A stretch of DNA of 64,000 nucleotides from Microbulbifer aggregans (GTDB lineage Bacteria > Pseudomonadota > Gammaproteobacteria > Pseudomonadales > Cellvibrionaceae). The notes beneath the pieces are model-generated. The model was not told the origin of the DNA. It saw only the letters and a program-made list of their open reading frames with translations, and did no database searches. Shown in pieces: positions 1-9,253 of the stretch (its first letter is position 1; every line of letters starts with the position of its first letter). The stretch is taken from assembly GCF_020524005.1 (NCBI RefSeq), contig NZ_JAIVKK010000004.1:620001-684000 (forward strand). The letters run 5' to 3'. The position numbers were made by a program, and so were the translations under genes.

Positions 1-1
1 T

Positions 2-574
2 ATGACCGTGCGCCCGATCGCCGGTACCCGCCGCCGAGGCGTGACGGAAGAGCAGGATCTGGCGCTTGAAAAAGAGCTGCTGGCAGACCCGAAGGAAGTG
101 GCCGAGCACCTGATGCTGATCGACCTCGGCCGCAATGACGTCGGCCGCGTGGCGCAGACCGGGACGGTGCAGGTAACGGACAAGATGGTTGTGGAGCGTT
201 ACTCCCACGTGATGCATATCGTCTCCAATGTCACCGGCAAGATTAAACCCGGGCTCTCCGGAATCGACGCGCTGCGCGCAGCCCATCCCGCGGGCACTTT
301 GTCAGGAGCGCCGAAAATCCGTGCGATGGAAATCATCGACGAACTGGAACCGGAAAAGCGCGGCATCTACGGCGGCGCCGTGGGCTACCTGGCCTGGAAT
401 GGCAATATGGATACCGCCATTGCGATCCGTACCGCGGTGATCAAGGATGAGAAGATTTATGTCCAGGCCGGCGCCGGTCTGGTGGCAGATTCAGACCCGC
501 AGTCCGAGTGGGATGAAACCATGAACAAGGCCCGCGCGCTGTTCCGTGCGGTGGCCATTGCAAACGGGCAATAA
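2..574 (+). CDS. trpE: Anthranilate synthase component I, C-terminal part (cut by window edge)
   Basis: Converts chorismate to anthranilate with TrpG, the first committed step of tryptophan synthesis, in the cytoplasm. Only the last 190 codons lie in the window; the frame continues past the left edge, so the first ATG is internal. The chorismate-binding fold is clear: [12 protein letters not shown] near residue 40, [20 protein letters not shown] near 95-114, [14 protein letters not shown] near 121-134 and the [12 protein letters not shown] signature near the end. It heads a trp operon on the same strand. Identity is confident; N-terminal features such as the tryptophan feedback site are outside the window. 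Confidence 0.96.
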   Translation: MTVRPIAGTRRRGVTEEQDLALEKELLADPKEVAEHLMLIDLGRNDVGRVAQTGTVQVTDKMVVERYSHVMHIVSNVTGKIKPGLSGIDALRAAHPAGTLSGAPKIRAMEIIDELEPEKRGIYGGAVGYLAWNGNMDTAIAIRTAVIKDEKIYVQAGAGLVADSDPQSEWDETMNKARALFRAVAIANGQ

Positions 575-611
575 CGCGTAAGACGCGCAACCATTGGAAG
601 AAGTAGTACCG

Positions 612-1481
612 ATGAGCGAACTTTCTGTATCGCAGAAAAGCACCCTGGCTGAAACCTGTCGCCGTATCGCGGCAGCGCCACGATTCAACCAGATCATTAT
701 TGGCCTGATCATGGTCAATGCGGTGGCCGTGGGCCTGGAAACATCGAGCTGGATCGTTGAGCGTTTCAGCGATCTGCTGCATGGTGTAAACCAGTTGATC
801 CTGGTGGCCTTCATGGCCGAGGCCCTGATCAAGATCGCCGCCCACGGCAACCGCCCCTGGCGCTATTTCGCCAATGGCTGGAACTGCTTCGACTTCAGCA
901 TCATCGTGTTGAGCCTGATTCCGGCTGCGGGCCCCATGGCGACACTGGCGCGCCTGGTGCGGGTGTTGCGGGTATTGCGCCTGGTATCCGCTTTCCCCGA
1001 GTTGCGTTTGCTCGTGGATACGCTGCTGCGGAGCCTGCCGAGCATGTTCCATATCAGTTTGCTGATGGGCATTATTTTTTACATATACGGGGTAGCAGGT
1101 TACTTCCTGTTCCACGAAATCGATCCGACCCATTGGCGCAGCCTGCCGATTGCATTGTTGAGTCTGTTCCGGATCGTAACCTTCGAGGACTGGACTGACA
1201 TCATGTATACGGCGATGGAGGCCATGCCCTATGCCTGGCTGTACTTCATCAGCTTTGTGGTGATGGGTGCGTTTGTAATGATCAACCTGTTTATCGGTGT
1301 GGTGCTGAATAACCTGGAAGAGGCCAAGTTGCGCCGCCTGGATGAGCTGAGCATGCCACCCAGCCAGACCGAGATCCTGCGCGAGCTGCGCGCTACCCAG
1401 GAATCCCTGACCCGTTTGCAGAAGCGGTTGGGGAATGAATTAGAACTGTCGGACGGGAATGAAAAAGGAACCGAATCATGA
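612..1481 (+). CDS. Voltage-gated cation channel of the bacterial NaChBac-like ion_trans family
   Basis: Six-helix single-domain ion channel predicted to form an inner-membrane homotetramer. The S4 voltage sensor carries regularly spaced arginines ([13 protein letters not shown], about residues 110-122). The pore loop contains TFEDWTD, matching the TxExW selectivity-filter pattern of bacterial Nav/Cav channels, with an extra acidic residue at each end. S6 ([14 protein letters not shown]) leads into a charged C-terminal stretch that looks like the tetramerising coiled coil of this family. The ATG at 612 is chosen because GGAAG lies about 11 bases upstream; an in-frame TTG at 594 is less likely. 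It lies between trpE and trpG, and its stop overlaps the trpG start as ATGA, so it is probably translated with the trp operon. Ion preference cannot be read with certainty. Confidence 0.9.
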   Translation: MSELSVSQKSTLAETCRRIAAAPRFNQIIIGLIMVNAVAVGLETSSWIVERFSDLLHGVNQLILVAFMAEALIKIAAHGNRPWRYFANGWNCFDFSIIVLSLIPAAGPMATLARLVRVLRVLRLVSAFPELRLLVDTLLRSLPSMFHISLLMGIIFYIYGVAGYFLFHEIDPTHWRSLPIALLSLFRIVTFEDWTDIMYTAMEAMPYAWLYFISFVVMGAFVMINLFIGVVLNNLEEAKLRRLDELSMPPSQTEILRELRATQESLTRLQKRLGNELELSDGNEKGTES

Positions 1482-2056
1482 TCCTGATGATCGACAACTA
1501 CGACTCCTTCACCTGGAATGTGGTGCAATACCTGGCGGAGCTGGGTGCCGAGGTCGTGGTCAAGCGCAACGACGAAATCAGCGTTGCTGACATCGAGCAG
1601 CTGAACCCGGAGAAGATCGTGATCTCTCCGGGTCCGTGCACGCCGAATGAAGCGGGTATCTCCATGGAGACCATTCGCACTTATGCCGGCAAAGTTCCGA
1701 TCCTCGGCATCTGCCTGGGCCACCAGAGTATCGGCCAGGTGTTTGGTGGGCGGGTTGTGCGCGCCGGGCAGGTGATGCACGGCAAGACCTCGCCGATCGT
1801 GCACAACAATGTGGGCGTGTTCAAAGGCCTGTCGAACCCGTTTGAGGCGACTCGCTACCATTCGCTGGTGGTGGAGAAGGGCAGTCTGCCGGAGTGTCTG
1901 GAAGTTACTGCCTGGACTGAAACCGAAGATGGTGAGATTGACGAAATTATGGGGCTGCGGCACCGTGAGTTGCCGATCGAAGGGGTCCAGTTCCACCCGG
2001 AGTCGATCCTGACCCAGCATGGGCACGATATGTTGAGGAATTTTCTGGAAGGCTAG
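1478..2056 (+). CDS. trpG: Anthranilate synthase component II (glutamine amidotransferase)
   Basis: Supplies ammonia from glutamine to TrpE. It is a class I glutamine amidotransferase of 192 residues, the normal length for stand-alone TrpG. The oxyanion strand [10 protein letters not shown] (51-60), nucleophile Cys79 in [10 protein letters not shown], and the His173/Glu175 pair in HPES complete the catalytic triad. The start overlaps the upstream channel gene by four bases (ATGA), which suggests translational coupling. PabA-type proteins share this fold, so it may also serve p-aminobenzoate synthesis; the operon context favours tryptophan. Confidence 0.96.
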   Translation: MILMIDNYDSFTWNVVQYLAELGAEVVVKRNDEISVADIEQLNPEKIVISPGPCTPNEAGISMETIRTYAGKVPILGICLGHQSIGQVFGGRVVRAGQVMHGKTSPIVHNNVGVFKGLSNPFEATRYHSLVVEKGSLPECLEVTAWTETEDGEIDEIMGLRHRELPIEGVQFHPESILTQHGHDMLRNFLEG

Positions 2057-2095
2057 GGGCAGTCGCCTGCCGCGAAGTGAAGCGCGAGATGCGAA

Positions 2096-2207
2096 GGGCC
2101 TGATACCGGGGACTGTTTGCGAGACCTTCCGCGAGAGGGACCTCGCGGAAGAGCCCCCAGGGATGGGTTCACGGCGTGTCTCGCAAACAGTCCCCGGTAG
2201 CAGGCCC
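2096..2207. repeat. Nested inverted repeat (REP/BIME-like) in the trpG-trpD spacer
   Basis: The 21-base arms at 2104-2124 and 2179-2199 are perfect reverse complements. The pairing continues outward to 2096 and 2207 with one mismatch. Inside lies a second perfect hairpin, 2127-2135 with 2142-2150 (9 bp, 6-base loop). The cruciform fills most of the 211-base trpG-trpD gap. There is no U-tract, so it is not a typical terminator. A mobile REP-like unit or an RNA-processing/attenuating structure in the polycistronic message is likely. Confidence 0.85.
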
Positions 2208-2267
2208 GCCACACGCCTGCTTTCGACCACCGGGTGACCAAAAGGAATAGTCTCAGGGGGAGTAAAA

Positions 2268-3302
2268 ATGAATATCCAACAAGCCATCGCCAAGCTCGTA
2301 GACGGCGATCACCTCACCAGAGCGGAAATGCGTGAAGCTATGGGGCAGATCATGCAGGGGGAGGCGGAGGATGCACAGATCGGTGCTTTCCTGGTTGCCC
2401 TGCGGATGGCCGGCGAGACGGTGGAGGAAATCACCGGGGCGGTGGAGGTCATGCGTGAGCTGTCCACCAAGGTGCACATCGACCTGACCAATGCTGTGGA
2501 TATCGTTGGTACCGGTGGTGACGGTGCCAATCTGTTCAATGTCTCCAGCGCGTCGAGCTTTGTGGCCGCGGCGGCCGGCGCGCGGGTCGCCAAGCACGGC
2601 AACCGCTCCGTTTCTTCCTCCTCCGGCTCCGCCGACCTGCTGGAGAAAGCCGGAATCTACCTGCCTTTATCTCCTGAGCAAGTAGCCCGCTGTATCGAAG
2701 GTGTGGGGGTCGGTTTCATGTTTGCCCCGAGTTACCACAGCGCCATGCGCCACGCGATCGGCCCGCGCAAAGCTCTGGGATTGCGCACCATTTTTAATCT
2801 CCTCGGCCCGCTCACCAACCCCGCCGGGGTCAAACGCCAGGTAATCGGGGTCTACGACCCGCACTATTGCCGCATGTTGGCCGAAGTACTGCAGAGCCTG
2901 GGGTCAGAGCACGTAATGGTGCTGCACAGTGACGACGGTCTGGACGAGATCAGTCTCGCTGCCGATACCCACGGCTGGGAGCTGAAAAACGGCGAGCTTA
3001 AAAAGGTTACACTGAGCCCGGAAGATTTCGGTATCGAGCGCCAGAACCTCGATGGCCTGTGTGTCGACGGCTCGGAAGCGTCGCTGGCGCTGATCCGCGA
3101 TGCCCTCGGCAAGCGCGAAACCCCCGCCGGTAACAAGGCAGCTGATATCATTGCTCTCAATGCCGGTATGGCGATCTACGTAAGCGGCGTTGCTGCGAGT
3201 ACCCAGGAAGGGGTAAGCATGGCCCAGGATGCTATCTACAGCGGCCTCGCCGGAGAAAAAATAAACGAGCTGGCTGCATTTACCAGCGCATACAAAGAGT
3301 GA
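2268..3302 (+). CDS. trpD: Anthranilate phosphoribosyltransferase
   Basis: Transfers the phosphoribosyl group of PRPP to anthranilate, the second step of tryptophan synthesis. The 344 residues match stand-alone TrpD. The glycine-rich PRPP-binding loop ([14 protein letters not shown], about 82-95), [15 protein letters not shown] (about 110-124) and [20 protein letters not shown] (about 151-170) are family signatures. The start is preceded by a GGGGGAG ribosome-binding site. It is separated from trpG by the inverted repeat at 2096-2207 and followed four bases later by trpC. Confidence 0.96.
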   Translation: MNIQQAIAKLVDGDHLTRAEMREAMGQIMQGEAEDAQIGAFLVALRMAGETVEEITGAVEVMRELSTKVHIDLTNAVDIVGTGGDGANLFNVSSASSFVAAAAGARVAKHGNRSVSSSSGSADLLEKAGIYLPLSPEQVARCIEGVGVGFMFAPSYHSAMRHAIGPRKALGLRTIFNLLGPLTNPAGVKRQVIGVYDPHYCRMLAEVLQSLGSEHVMVLHSDDGLDEISLAADTHGWELKNGELKKVTLSPEDFGIERQNLDGLCVDGSEASLALIRDALGKRETPAGNKAADIIALNAGMAIYVSGVAASTQEGVSMAQDAIYSGLAGEKINELAAFTSAYKE

Positions 3303-3306
3303 AGTA

Positions 3307-4101
3307 ATGGATACGCCAACGATTCTGAAAACCATCGTTGATCGCAAGTGGCAGGAAATTGCCGAGCGCAAACAACAGGTGTCCCTGGATGAGATCCAGC
3401 AGCGCGCCCTGCAACAGCCGCCGTGCCGTGGATTTGTGAATTCGATCGAAGCCAAGCGCAACGCTGGTGAGGCTGCAGTGATCGCGGAAATCAAGAAGGC
3501 CTCGCCGAGCAAGGGTGTGATTCGTGAAGATTTCATTCCGGCCGAGATCGCTACCAGCTATGAGAAGGGCGGCGCGGCCTGTCTTTCCGTATTGACCGAT
3601 GTGGACTTTTTCCAGGGCGCGGACGAGTACCTGCAACAGGCTCGTAACGCCGTGCGCCTGCCGGTGATTCGCAAAGACTTTATTGTCGATCCGTATCAGG
3701 TTTACGAGGCCCGCGCCATCGGTGCCGACTGCATCCTGCTGATAGCCGCCTGCCTGGATGACGCGAAGCTGAAAGAGCTCAATGACCTGGCGATCGAGCT
3801 GGGTATGGACGTGCTGGTGGAAGTGCATGATCGCGCGGAACTGGAGCGCGCGCTGCAGCTGCCGAACCGCCTGATTGGTATCAACAACCGCAATCTGCAC
3901 ACGTTTGAAGTGCAGCTGGAAACCACCTTCAAGCTTTTGGACCTGATTCCGGACGACCGCATTGTTGTGACCGAAAGTGGCATTCATACCACCGACGACG
4001 TTGCCGCAATGCGCGGTCACAATGTGGATACTTTCCTGGTCGGTGAAGCCTTTATGCGCGAGCCGGAACCGGGCCGTCGACTGCTGGAACTGTTTAACTG
4101 A
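3307..4101 (+). CDS. trpC: Indole-3-glycerol phosphate synthase
   Basis: Closes the ring of carboxyphenylaminodeoxyribulose phosphate to indole-3-glycerol phosphate. It is a single-domain (beta/alpha)8 enzyme of 264 residues, without the fused TrpF domain of enteric TrpC. Visible signatures are [13 protein letters not shown] (about 59-71), [11 protein letters not shown] (about 94-104), [10 protein letters not shown] (about 121-130), [12 protein letters not shown] (about 197-208) and VTESGIHT near 228. The start is four bases after the trpD stop, giving trpG-trpD-trpC order. trpF, trpB and trpA are not in the window. Confidence 0.96.
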   Translation: MDTPTILKTIVDRKWQEIAERKQQVSLDEIQQRALQQPPCRGFVNSIEAKRNAGEAAVIAEIKKASPSKGVIREDFIPAEIATSYEKGGAACLSVLTDVDFFQGADEYLQQARNAVRLPVIRKDFIVDPYQVYEARAIGADCILLIAACLDDAKLKELNDLAIELGMDVLVEVHDRAELERALQLPNRLIGINNRNLHTFEVQLETTFKLLDLIPDDRIVVTESGIHTTDDVAAMRGHNVDTFLVGEAFMREPEPGRRLLELFN

Positions 4102-4190
4102 TTTCGCCGGGTGGCAGGCTGATACGGGCTTGCCACCCAAAGACTCCCGCTCCTTCTTAATTCTCTTGCCCATAACCACCCCGGCAAGAA

Positions 4191-5186
4191 ATGCAGTACC
4201 ATTGGGTCATGGACCTGCTGCAAGATTTCAATGTTATCGAACCCAGTCCGGTAATTCGCCGGCCGGACTATTCCGCGCTGCGCCAGACTCTGCCGAAACT
4301 GGACTTTGCCTGCGACCAGCCGCTGCCGGAATCGGTGGTTTCCTACCGCAATTTTTATCGCCTGAATTTTGCTGAAGCGAGCGCTACCGGTATCGGGACG
4401 TTCAAGGCGGCGGGCTTTGAACTGGTTGCGCAGTACTGGTTGGTGAATGCTCCCAAGGGCACCCTGTTTATCTGTCACGGCTACTTTGACCACACGGGTA
4501 TTTATGGTGCCGCTATCCGCTTTGGGCTGGAGCGCGGTTACAACGTAGTGATTTTCGACTTTCCCGGCCACGGTCTTTCCAGTGGCGAGCCGGTGGCCAT
4601 TGATACGTTTCTGCAGTATCGGGAATCACTGGAAACCCTGTTGCGTCGTGCGCAGGGGAAAATGCCGGAGCCCTGGCATGGCATGGGACAGAGCACCGGC
4701 GGGGCGGCGCTGCTGGGGTATCTTCAGTACAGCTACTGGCAGCCGTTCGACAAGGTCATGCTATTGGCGCCCTTGATACGTCCGGCGCGCTGGCACCTGC
4801 GCAAGTGGATGTATTACCTGGGGCGTTACCTGATGCCGCATCCCAACCGCGGTTTCAATATCAATACCCACGATGCGGAGTTCGCCCGCCGCCAGGCGCA
4901 TCGCGACCCGCTGCAATCCCCGGTTATGTCGATTCGCTGGCTGGGCGCGATGGTGGACTGGTTGAAATCCTTCCCCAAAACCGCGCGCAATTCCAAGCGG
5001 ATCCTGGTGGTACAAGGCACGGACGATGGCACTGTCGATTGGCGCTACAACATGCGCGCCATCCGCGATCGCTTCCCCAACAGCAAGCGCGTCATTGTGC
5101 GTGGCGCCCGCCACCAGATGATCAATGAAACCCAGCCATACCGAAAGCAGATCATTCAGGCCCTGGACGACTGGCTTGCCGAATAG
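4191..5186 (+). CDS. Alpha/beta hydrolase, monoacylglycerol-lipase-like (Hydrolase_4)
   Basis: Soluble alpha/beta hydrolase, probably an esterase or lipase. The nucleophile is Ser168 in GQSTGG, the likely acid is Asp278 in VQGTDDGTVD, and the base is His308 in GARHQMINE. FDFPGHGLSSG (about 122-132) is typical of the serine-aminopeptidase S33/monoglyceride-lipase group. No signal peptide is visible. The ATG at 4191 has a modest GGCAAG site; an in-frame ATG at 4209 is an alternative. It follows trpC by 89 bases but has no obvious role in tryptophan synthesis. It converges with rarD, leaving only nine bases between the genes. The substrate is unknown. Confidence 0.85.
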   Translation: MQYHWVMDLLQDFNVIEPSPVIRRPDYSALRQTLPKLDFACDQPLPESVVSYRNFYRLNFAEASATGIGTFKAAGFELVAQYWLVNAPKGTLFICHGYFDHTGIYGAAIRFGLERGYNVVIFDFPGHGLSSGEPVAIDTFLQYRESLETLLRRAQGKMPEPWHGMGQSTGGAALLGYLQYSYWQPFDKVMLLAPLIRPARWHLRKWMYYLGRYLMPHPNRGFNINTHDAEFARRQAHRDPLQSPVMSIRWLGAMVDWLKSFPKTARNSKRILVVQGTDDGTVDWRYNMRAIRDRFPNSKRVIVRGARHQMINETQPYRKQIIQALDDWLAE

Positions 5187-5195
5187 TTATTCCGC

Positions 5196-6110
5196 TTAAA
5201 GTGCCGCCTTACGCAATAGACGGCGCTTGCGCCGGTGTACCAGCGCATCGGTGGAATACAGGAACAGCGCAAACCACACGATGGCGAAAGTGATCAGCTT
5301 GCTCTCACCCAACGGCTCTCCGTAGAAAAATGTTGCCAGCAATAGCATCAGGGTTGGTCCGATATATTGCAGGAAGCCCACGGTGGAAAGGTTGAGTCGT
5401 CGCGCTGCGATATTGAACAGTAACAGCGGCGTCAGCGTGATCGGGCCGGCCAGTAATAGCAGGCCATTCAGTTGCCAGCTGTTGGTCAGCAGGTTACTGC
5501 TGGGGCTGTCCGTCCACAGCAGGAAAATGATCGCGACGGGCAGCATGTACAGGGTTTCCACGGCGAGCCCCGTGAGACTGTCGACCGGGGCGCGTTTGCG
5601 TACCAGGCCATAAAAGCCGAATGAAAACGCCAGGAACAGCGCGATCAGCGGTACCCGCCCAAACTGCCACAATTCATAGCCAATGCCGGCCGCGGCGAGC
5701 GCAACTGCAAACCATTGCAGCGGGCGTAGGCGCTCGCCCATAAACAGGACGCCGAGGGAAATACTGACCAGTGGGTTGATGTAATACCCGAGGCTGGCGT
5801 CCAGCATGTGCTGATTGGTAATGGCCCAAATAAAGACCAGCCAATTGCTGCCGATCAGCAGTGTGGATAGCAGCAGCGTGGTCATTTTCTTGCGCGAGCC
5901 CAGGGTCTCCCAGAAGTCTTTCAATTTGCCCAGCAGTGCCAGAAGCAACATAGCCAGGATAAACGACCAGACACTGCGGTGGCTGAGGATTTCCGGAGCG
6001 GAAATACCGTCGAGCAAATTGAAGTACAGCGGCGCCAGTCCCCAGATGAGGAAGGCACCAATGCCGGCCAGCAGGCCTGCCGTGGCGGAGTCGGAATTCT
6101 GGTTTTGCAC
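5196..6110 (-). CDS. rarD: RarD-type EamA-family transporter
   Basis: Inner-membrane drug/metabolite transporter with about ten membrane segments across 304 residues. The pattern is typical of RarD: AFLIWGLAPLYFNLL near the N-terminus, SHRSVWSF near residue 43, and SLGYYINPLVSISLGVLFMGERL near 105-127. The name comes from a chloramphenicol-sensitivity phenotype in other bacteria; the true substrate is not known from sequence. It lies downstream of serA on the same strand, separated by a terminator, so it is probably transcribed from its own promoter in the 6111-6183 spacer. Confidence 0.88.
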   Translation of the reverse strand: MQNQNSDSATAGLLAGIGAFLIWGLAPLYFNLLDGISAPEILSHRSVWSFILAMLLLALLGKLKDFWETLGSRKKMTTLLLSTLLIGSNWLVFIWAITNQHMLDASLGYYINPLVSISLGVLFMGERLRPLQWFAVALAAAGIGYELWQFGRVPLIALFLAFSFGFYGLVRKRAPVDSLTGLAVETLYMLPVAIIFLLWTDSPSSNLLTNSWQLNGLLLLAGPITLTPLLLFNIAARRLNLSTVGFLQYIGPTLMLLLATFFYGEPLGESKLITFAIVWFALFLYSTDALVHRRKRRLLRKAAL

Positions 6111-6183
6111 GTGAAATAAGCCTTGGCTCGGCGCACAGCGAATACTGTACTGCGGGATGCGGAAGCGAGCCGGTCAGTCAGGG

Positions 6184-6222
6184 AGAAAAAAGAAACCCGG
6201 GCGGCGGGTGCCGTCCGGGTTT
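6184..6222 (-). terminator. Rho-independent terminator of serA
   Basis: Read on the minus strand, a GC-rich 13-bp stem (arms about 6210-6222 and 6193-6205, one mismatch) is followed at once by a run of T residues (6184-6192). It lies about 60 bases past the serA stop. Confidence 0.75.
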
Positions 6223-6280
6223 GCGGGAGTCTATCAGACGCGCGGCGCGCCTGTCAGGAAGGGCCCCTTAAAAAGGTCCC

Positions 6281-7528
6281 TTAAAACAGTACGCGGCAGC
6301 GCAGGGTGCCGGGGATATTCTTGAGCTTTTCCAGCGCCAGGTCGGAGTACTCTGCGTCCACATCGATGACCACGTAACCTACCGTCTCATTGGTCTGCAG
6401 GTACTGGGCGGAGATGTTGATGCCGTTTTCCGAGAACACCTGGTTGATGGCACCCAGAACACCGGGCACGTTTTTGTGGATGTGCAGCAGGCGGTGTGCA
6501 CCGGCATGACCTGGCAGGGCAACTTCCGGGAAGTTCACCGAGCTGGTGGTGGTGCCATTGTCGGAATAGAGCGCCAGCTTGTCGGACACTTCCACCCCGA
6601 TATTTTCCTGGGCTTCGACAGTGGAGCCGCCTACGTGCGGTGTCAGCAGCGCATTGTCGAGGCCACGCAGCGGCGATACAAATTCGTCGTCGTTGCCGCG
6701 GGGCTCTACCGGGAATACATCGATGGCGGTCGCCGCCAGGTGGCCGCTTTTCAGTGCTTCTGCCAGCGGCTCGATTTCCACCACGGTGCCGCGGGATGCA
6801 TTGATCAGGATGGCACCTTTCTTCATCTTCGCAATCTGCTCGGCGCCGATCATCCACTTGGTGGAGGGCAGCTCCGGCACGTGCAGGGATACCACGTCAG
6901 CTTGTGCCAGCAGTTCGTCCAGGGTGTTTACCTGGGACGCGTTGCCCAGCGGCAGCTTGGTGACCACGTCGAAGAAGATCACGCGCATGCCGATGCCTTC
7001 GGCCAGTACGGATACCTGAGAGCCGATAGCGCCGTAACCGATCAGGCCGAGGGTCTTGCCGCGGGCTTCGTAAGAACCCACCGCCGACTTCTGCCAGCCA
7101 CCGCGGTGGCAGACCATGTTCTTTTCCGGAATGCCGCGCAGCAGCATGATCGCCTCGGCGATCACCAGCTCGGCTACGCTACGGGTGTTGGAGTAGGGGG
7201 CATTGAATACCGCAATACCGAGATCGGTAGCGGCCTGCAGGTCTACCTGGTTGGTACCGATGCAGAAACAACCGACGGCGATCAGCTTGGGCGCGTTTTC
7301 CAGCACCTTGCGGGTCAGCTGGGTACGGGAGCGAATACCGACAAAGTGCGCGTCGGCGATCTTCTCGATCAGTTGATCTTCCGGCAGCGCGGTTTTGATG
7401 TATTCCACGTTGGAGTAGCCGCGGGCGGTCAGCAGGTCTACGGCGGACTGGTGTACGCCTTCCAGCAACAGGATACGGATTTTGTCTTTCTGCAAAGATT
7501 CTTTCGGATAAGAACTGGGCGGAGCCAT
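6281..7528 (-). CDS. serA: D-3-phosphoglycerate dehydrogenase with C-terminal ACT domain
   Basis: Oxidises 3-phosphoglycerate to 3-phosphohydroxypyruvate, the first step of serine synthesis. The 415 residues match the short E. coli-type enzyme. The nucleotide fold is marked by LGLIGYGAIGSQV, the catalytic arginine by NASRGTVVEIEPLAEAL, the catalytic histidine by TPHVGGSTVEAQENIG. A C-terminal ACT domain (HRLLHIHKNVPGVLGAINQV onward) is the expected serine-feedback site. The ATG at 7528 is chosen because it matches SerA family starts and has AAGAG about 7 bases upstream; the longer frame to 7672 has no family-like sequence. It is divergent from the FAH-family gene. Confidence 0.95.
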   Translation of the reverse strand: MAPPSSYPKESLQKDKIRILLLEGVHQSAVDLLTARGYSNVEYIKTALPEDQLIEKIADAHFVGIRSRTQLTRKVLENAPKLIAVGCFCIGTNQVDLQAATDLGIAVFNAPYSNTRSVAELVIAEAIMLLRGIPEKNMVCHRGGWQKSAVGSYEARGKTLGLIGYGAIGSQVSVLAEGIGMRVIFFDVVTKLPLGNASQVNTLDELLAQADVVSLHVPELPSTKWMIGAEQIAKMKKGAILINASRGTVVEIEPLAEALKSGHLAATAIDVFPVEPRGNDDEFVSPLRGLDNALLTPHVGGSTVEAQENIGVEVSDKLALYSDNGTTTSSVNFPEVALPGHAGAHRLLHIHKNVPGVLGAINQVFSENGINISAQYLQTNETVGYVVIDVDAEYSDLALEKLKNIPGTLRCRVLF

Positions 7529-7713
7529 ATCGGATCTCTTGGCCGTGCGCGATGACGATACACCAATTAAAAGGGACGGGACATCGCGGCATATTAGCGA
7601 AAAAGGGCGAAAATCAGTTGGGGCTCGCCGGGTGCCCGGCGAGTGCGGCATCATACCACAAGGGCCCTGCAAAGATTTATACGCAATATCTATCCTAACT
7701 ATCGAATTTGGTT

Positions 7714-8376
7714 ATGTATAAGCATCAATTTACCTGTAATTCTCCTGTCGACCTGCCAGTGGGCAAAATTGTCTGTGTCGGGCGCAACTATGCGGCCCAT
7801 GCAGAGGAGCTGAACAACCCGATTCCCGAGGAACCGCTGTTGTTTATCAAGCCGGCGACATCCCTGGCGCCCATGAGTGAGCCGATACATTTGCCGCGGG
7901 GACGGGGCGGTTGCCACTTTGAAGGTGAGCTGGCGCTGCTGATCGGCGAGCGCTTAACGGATGCGAACCCGTCAGAAGTGCCTCCGGCCATTGCCGGCCT
8001 GGGATTGGCGCTGGACCTGACCCTGCGGGAATTGCAGTCGGATCTCAAGAAACTGGGGCAGCCCTGGGAAAAAGCCAAGGGCTTTGATGGCGCCTGCCCC
8101 CTGTCTCCTTTTGTAAAACTGGACTGGTTGCCCAATTGGGACGAGCTGACATACACCCTGTGGCTCAATGGCGAGGTCCGCCAGCGGGGAAAGAGCAATC
8201 ATATGCTGACACCCATTCTGGATTTGGTGGCGTATATCAGCAGCTACTTTACCCTGATGCCGGGCGACGTCGTGCTGACTGGCACACCGGCGGGCGTGGG
8301 CGAATTGCTGGTGGGCGACCGCATTGCCATGGGGTTGGAAGAGGACTGGCTGCGGGTGGAAACGTCTGTGGTTTGA
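7714..8376 (+). CDS. Fumarylacetoacetate hydrolase (FAH) family protein, acylpyruvate-hydrolase-like
   Basis: Predicted metal-dependent C-C bond hydrolase or decarboxylase acting on acylpyruvate-type compounds. The 220 residues fit the short YcgM/FAHD1-like branch. Visible family elements are VGRNYAAHAEEL (about 21-32), PLLFIKPATSL, the metal-site FEGELALLIG (about 69-78), DLTLRELQ, and PGDVVLTGTPAGVG near the C-terminus. The ATG at 7714 is preferred over an in-frame TTG at 7708. It is transcribed divergently from serA and converges with the GNAT gene. The physiological substrate is uncertain. Confidence 0.88.
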   Translation: MYKHQFTCNSPVDLPVGKIVCVGRNYAAHAEELNNPIPEEPLLFIKPATSLAPMSEPIHLPRGRGGCHFEGELALLIGERLTDANPSEVPPAIAGLGLALDLTLRELQSDLKKLGQPWEKAKGFDGACPLSPFVKLDWLPNWDELTYTLWLNGEVRQRGKSNHMLTPILDLVAYISSYFTLMPGDVVLTGTPAGVGELLVGDRIAMGLEEDWLRVETSVV

Positions 8377-8390
8377 CGTCAATGGACTGT

Positions 8391-8472
8391 CGTGATTAAA
8401 GCCGGTCAAACCTGCAACAGGCCATGGCCGGCTTTGGCTGTTTTGACAATCGACGTCACCGCGATAATCACG
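8391..8472. terminator. Nested inverted repeat between convergent genes, probable bidirectional terminator
   Basis: Nested pairing sits between the FAH-family and GNAT genes: 8391-8398 with 8465-8472, 8398-8405 with 8428-8435, and a small inner hairpin 8411-8414 with 8418-8421. A GACGTC palindrome occurs at both flanks (near 8375 and 8451). The outer arm reaches into the GNAT stop codon. The placement suggests termination on both strands, although U-tracts are short. Confidence 0.5.
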
Positions 8473-9241
8473 GGCGGCGGTAACTGGTGATCCCGAACCG
8501 GGGTTCAAACCCGAGTTGTCGATACAGGCCCTCGCCCATTTGGGATGCCTGCAGGGTGACATAGCGTGCACCCGACTGCTGGCAGAGGTTCAGCAGCAAC
8601 TGCATCAGCGTGCGCGCGATGCCCTGCCCGCGGAATCTATCCGGGACACCGACCTGATGGATGCCGATCCCCTCTCCGGTACGGAAAAGCAGGGCGGTGC
8701 CTACCGCTGTGTTGTCGCGCACGGCAAGCCACAGGTTCACTTCGCGGTGTGCGGCCAGGTTGGTAATCACCGTGTCGTCGATGGCGTAACCGAAAGCTTC
8801 GCTGCATACGGTTACCCAGGTTTCTATTTCTGCGCGCGTCTGCACCGGGCGCAAAACCAGGGTTGCGTCGGTTGCCGTTGTCGGCCACCGGCCGAGATCC
8901 AGGTGCATGGCCCGCTGCTCAAGGCAGGGTTGAAAACCGGAGTCCAGTAATGCCGCTTCCAGGTTCGGGGCGGCCTTCCACACCGGCACCATGGCCTCCG
9001 CCGGAAGGCGCCGTACAATGTTTTGCAGTGTCTCTTGTCCAGGGAGGACTGTGTCTTCCTCAAACCAGTGCCGATTGGGCCAGCGGTCGCACGCATAGAG
9101 TGTCGCCGCTCCGGTGTCGGGAACCTGCTTCGCTCCAGCGGCGCGCCACAGGCTGGTGAGGTTCTCGATATTGGCTTTATCCAGCTCTTCATCGCGCAGA
9201 GGGAGATGGCTGATGCCGCCCGTTACTGAAATGCTTTCCAT
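8468..9241 (-). CDS. GNAT-family N-acetyltransferase
   Basis: Acetyl-CoA-dependent acetyltransferase of unknown substrate. The C-terminal third carries the GNAT core: TALLFRTGEGIGIHQVGVPD, then the acetyl-CoA loop FRGQGIARTLMQLLL, and a tail YRQLGFEPRFGITSYRR typical of the family. The first ~110 residues form a divergent N-terminal half, as in two-domain GNAT proteins of about 250-260 residues. The ATG at 9241 is used; GTG at 9247 is possible, with a GGGAG site formed by the end of the upstream gene. It is last in a tight minus-strand group with the YdcZ-like transporter and the nitroreductase. Confidence 0.85.
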   Translation of the reverse strand: MESISVTGGISHLPLRDEELDKANIENLTSLWRAAGAKQVPDTGAATLYACDRWPNRHWFEEDTVLPGQETLQNIVRRLPAEAMVPVWKAAPNLEAALLDSGFQPCLEQRAMHLDLGRWPTTATDATLVLRPVQTRAEIETWVTVCSEAFGYAIDDTVITNLAAHREVNLWLAVRDNTAVGTALLFRTGEGIGIHQVGVPDRFRGQGIARTLMQLLLNLCQQSGARYVTLQASQMGEGLYRQLGFEPRFGITSYRRP

Positions 9242-9253
9242 GATCACTCTCGG

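Noticed and set aside
6281-7672. Longer start of serA (to 7672)
   Set aside because: The extra 48 residues do not resemble SerA, and the ATG at 7528 has a ribosome-binding site.
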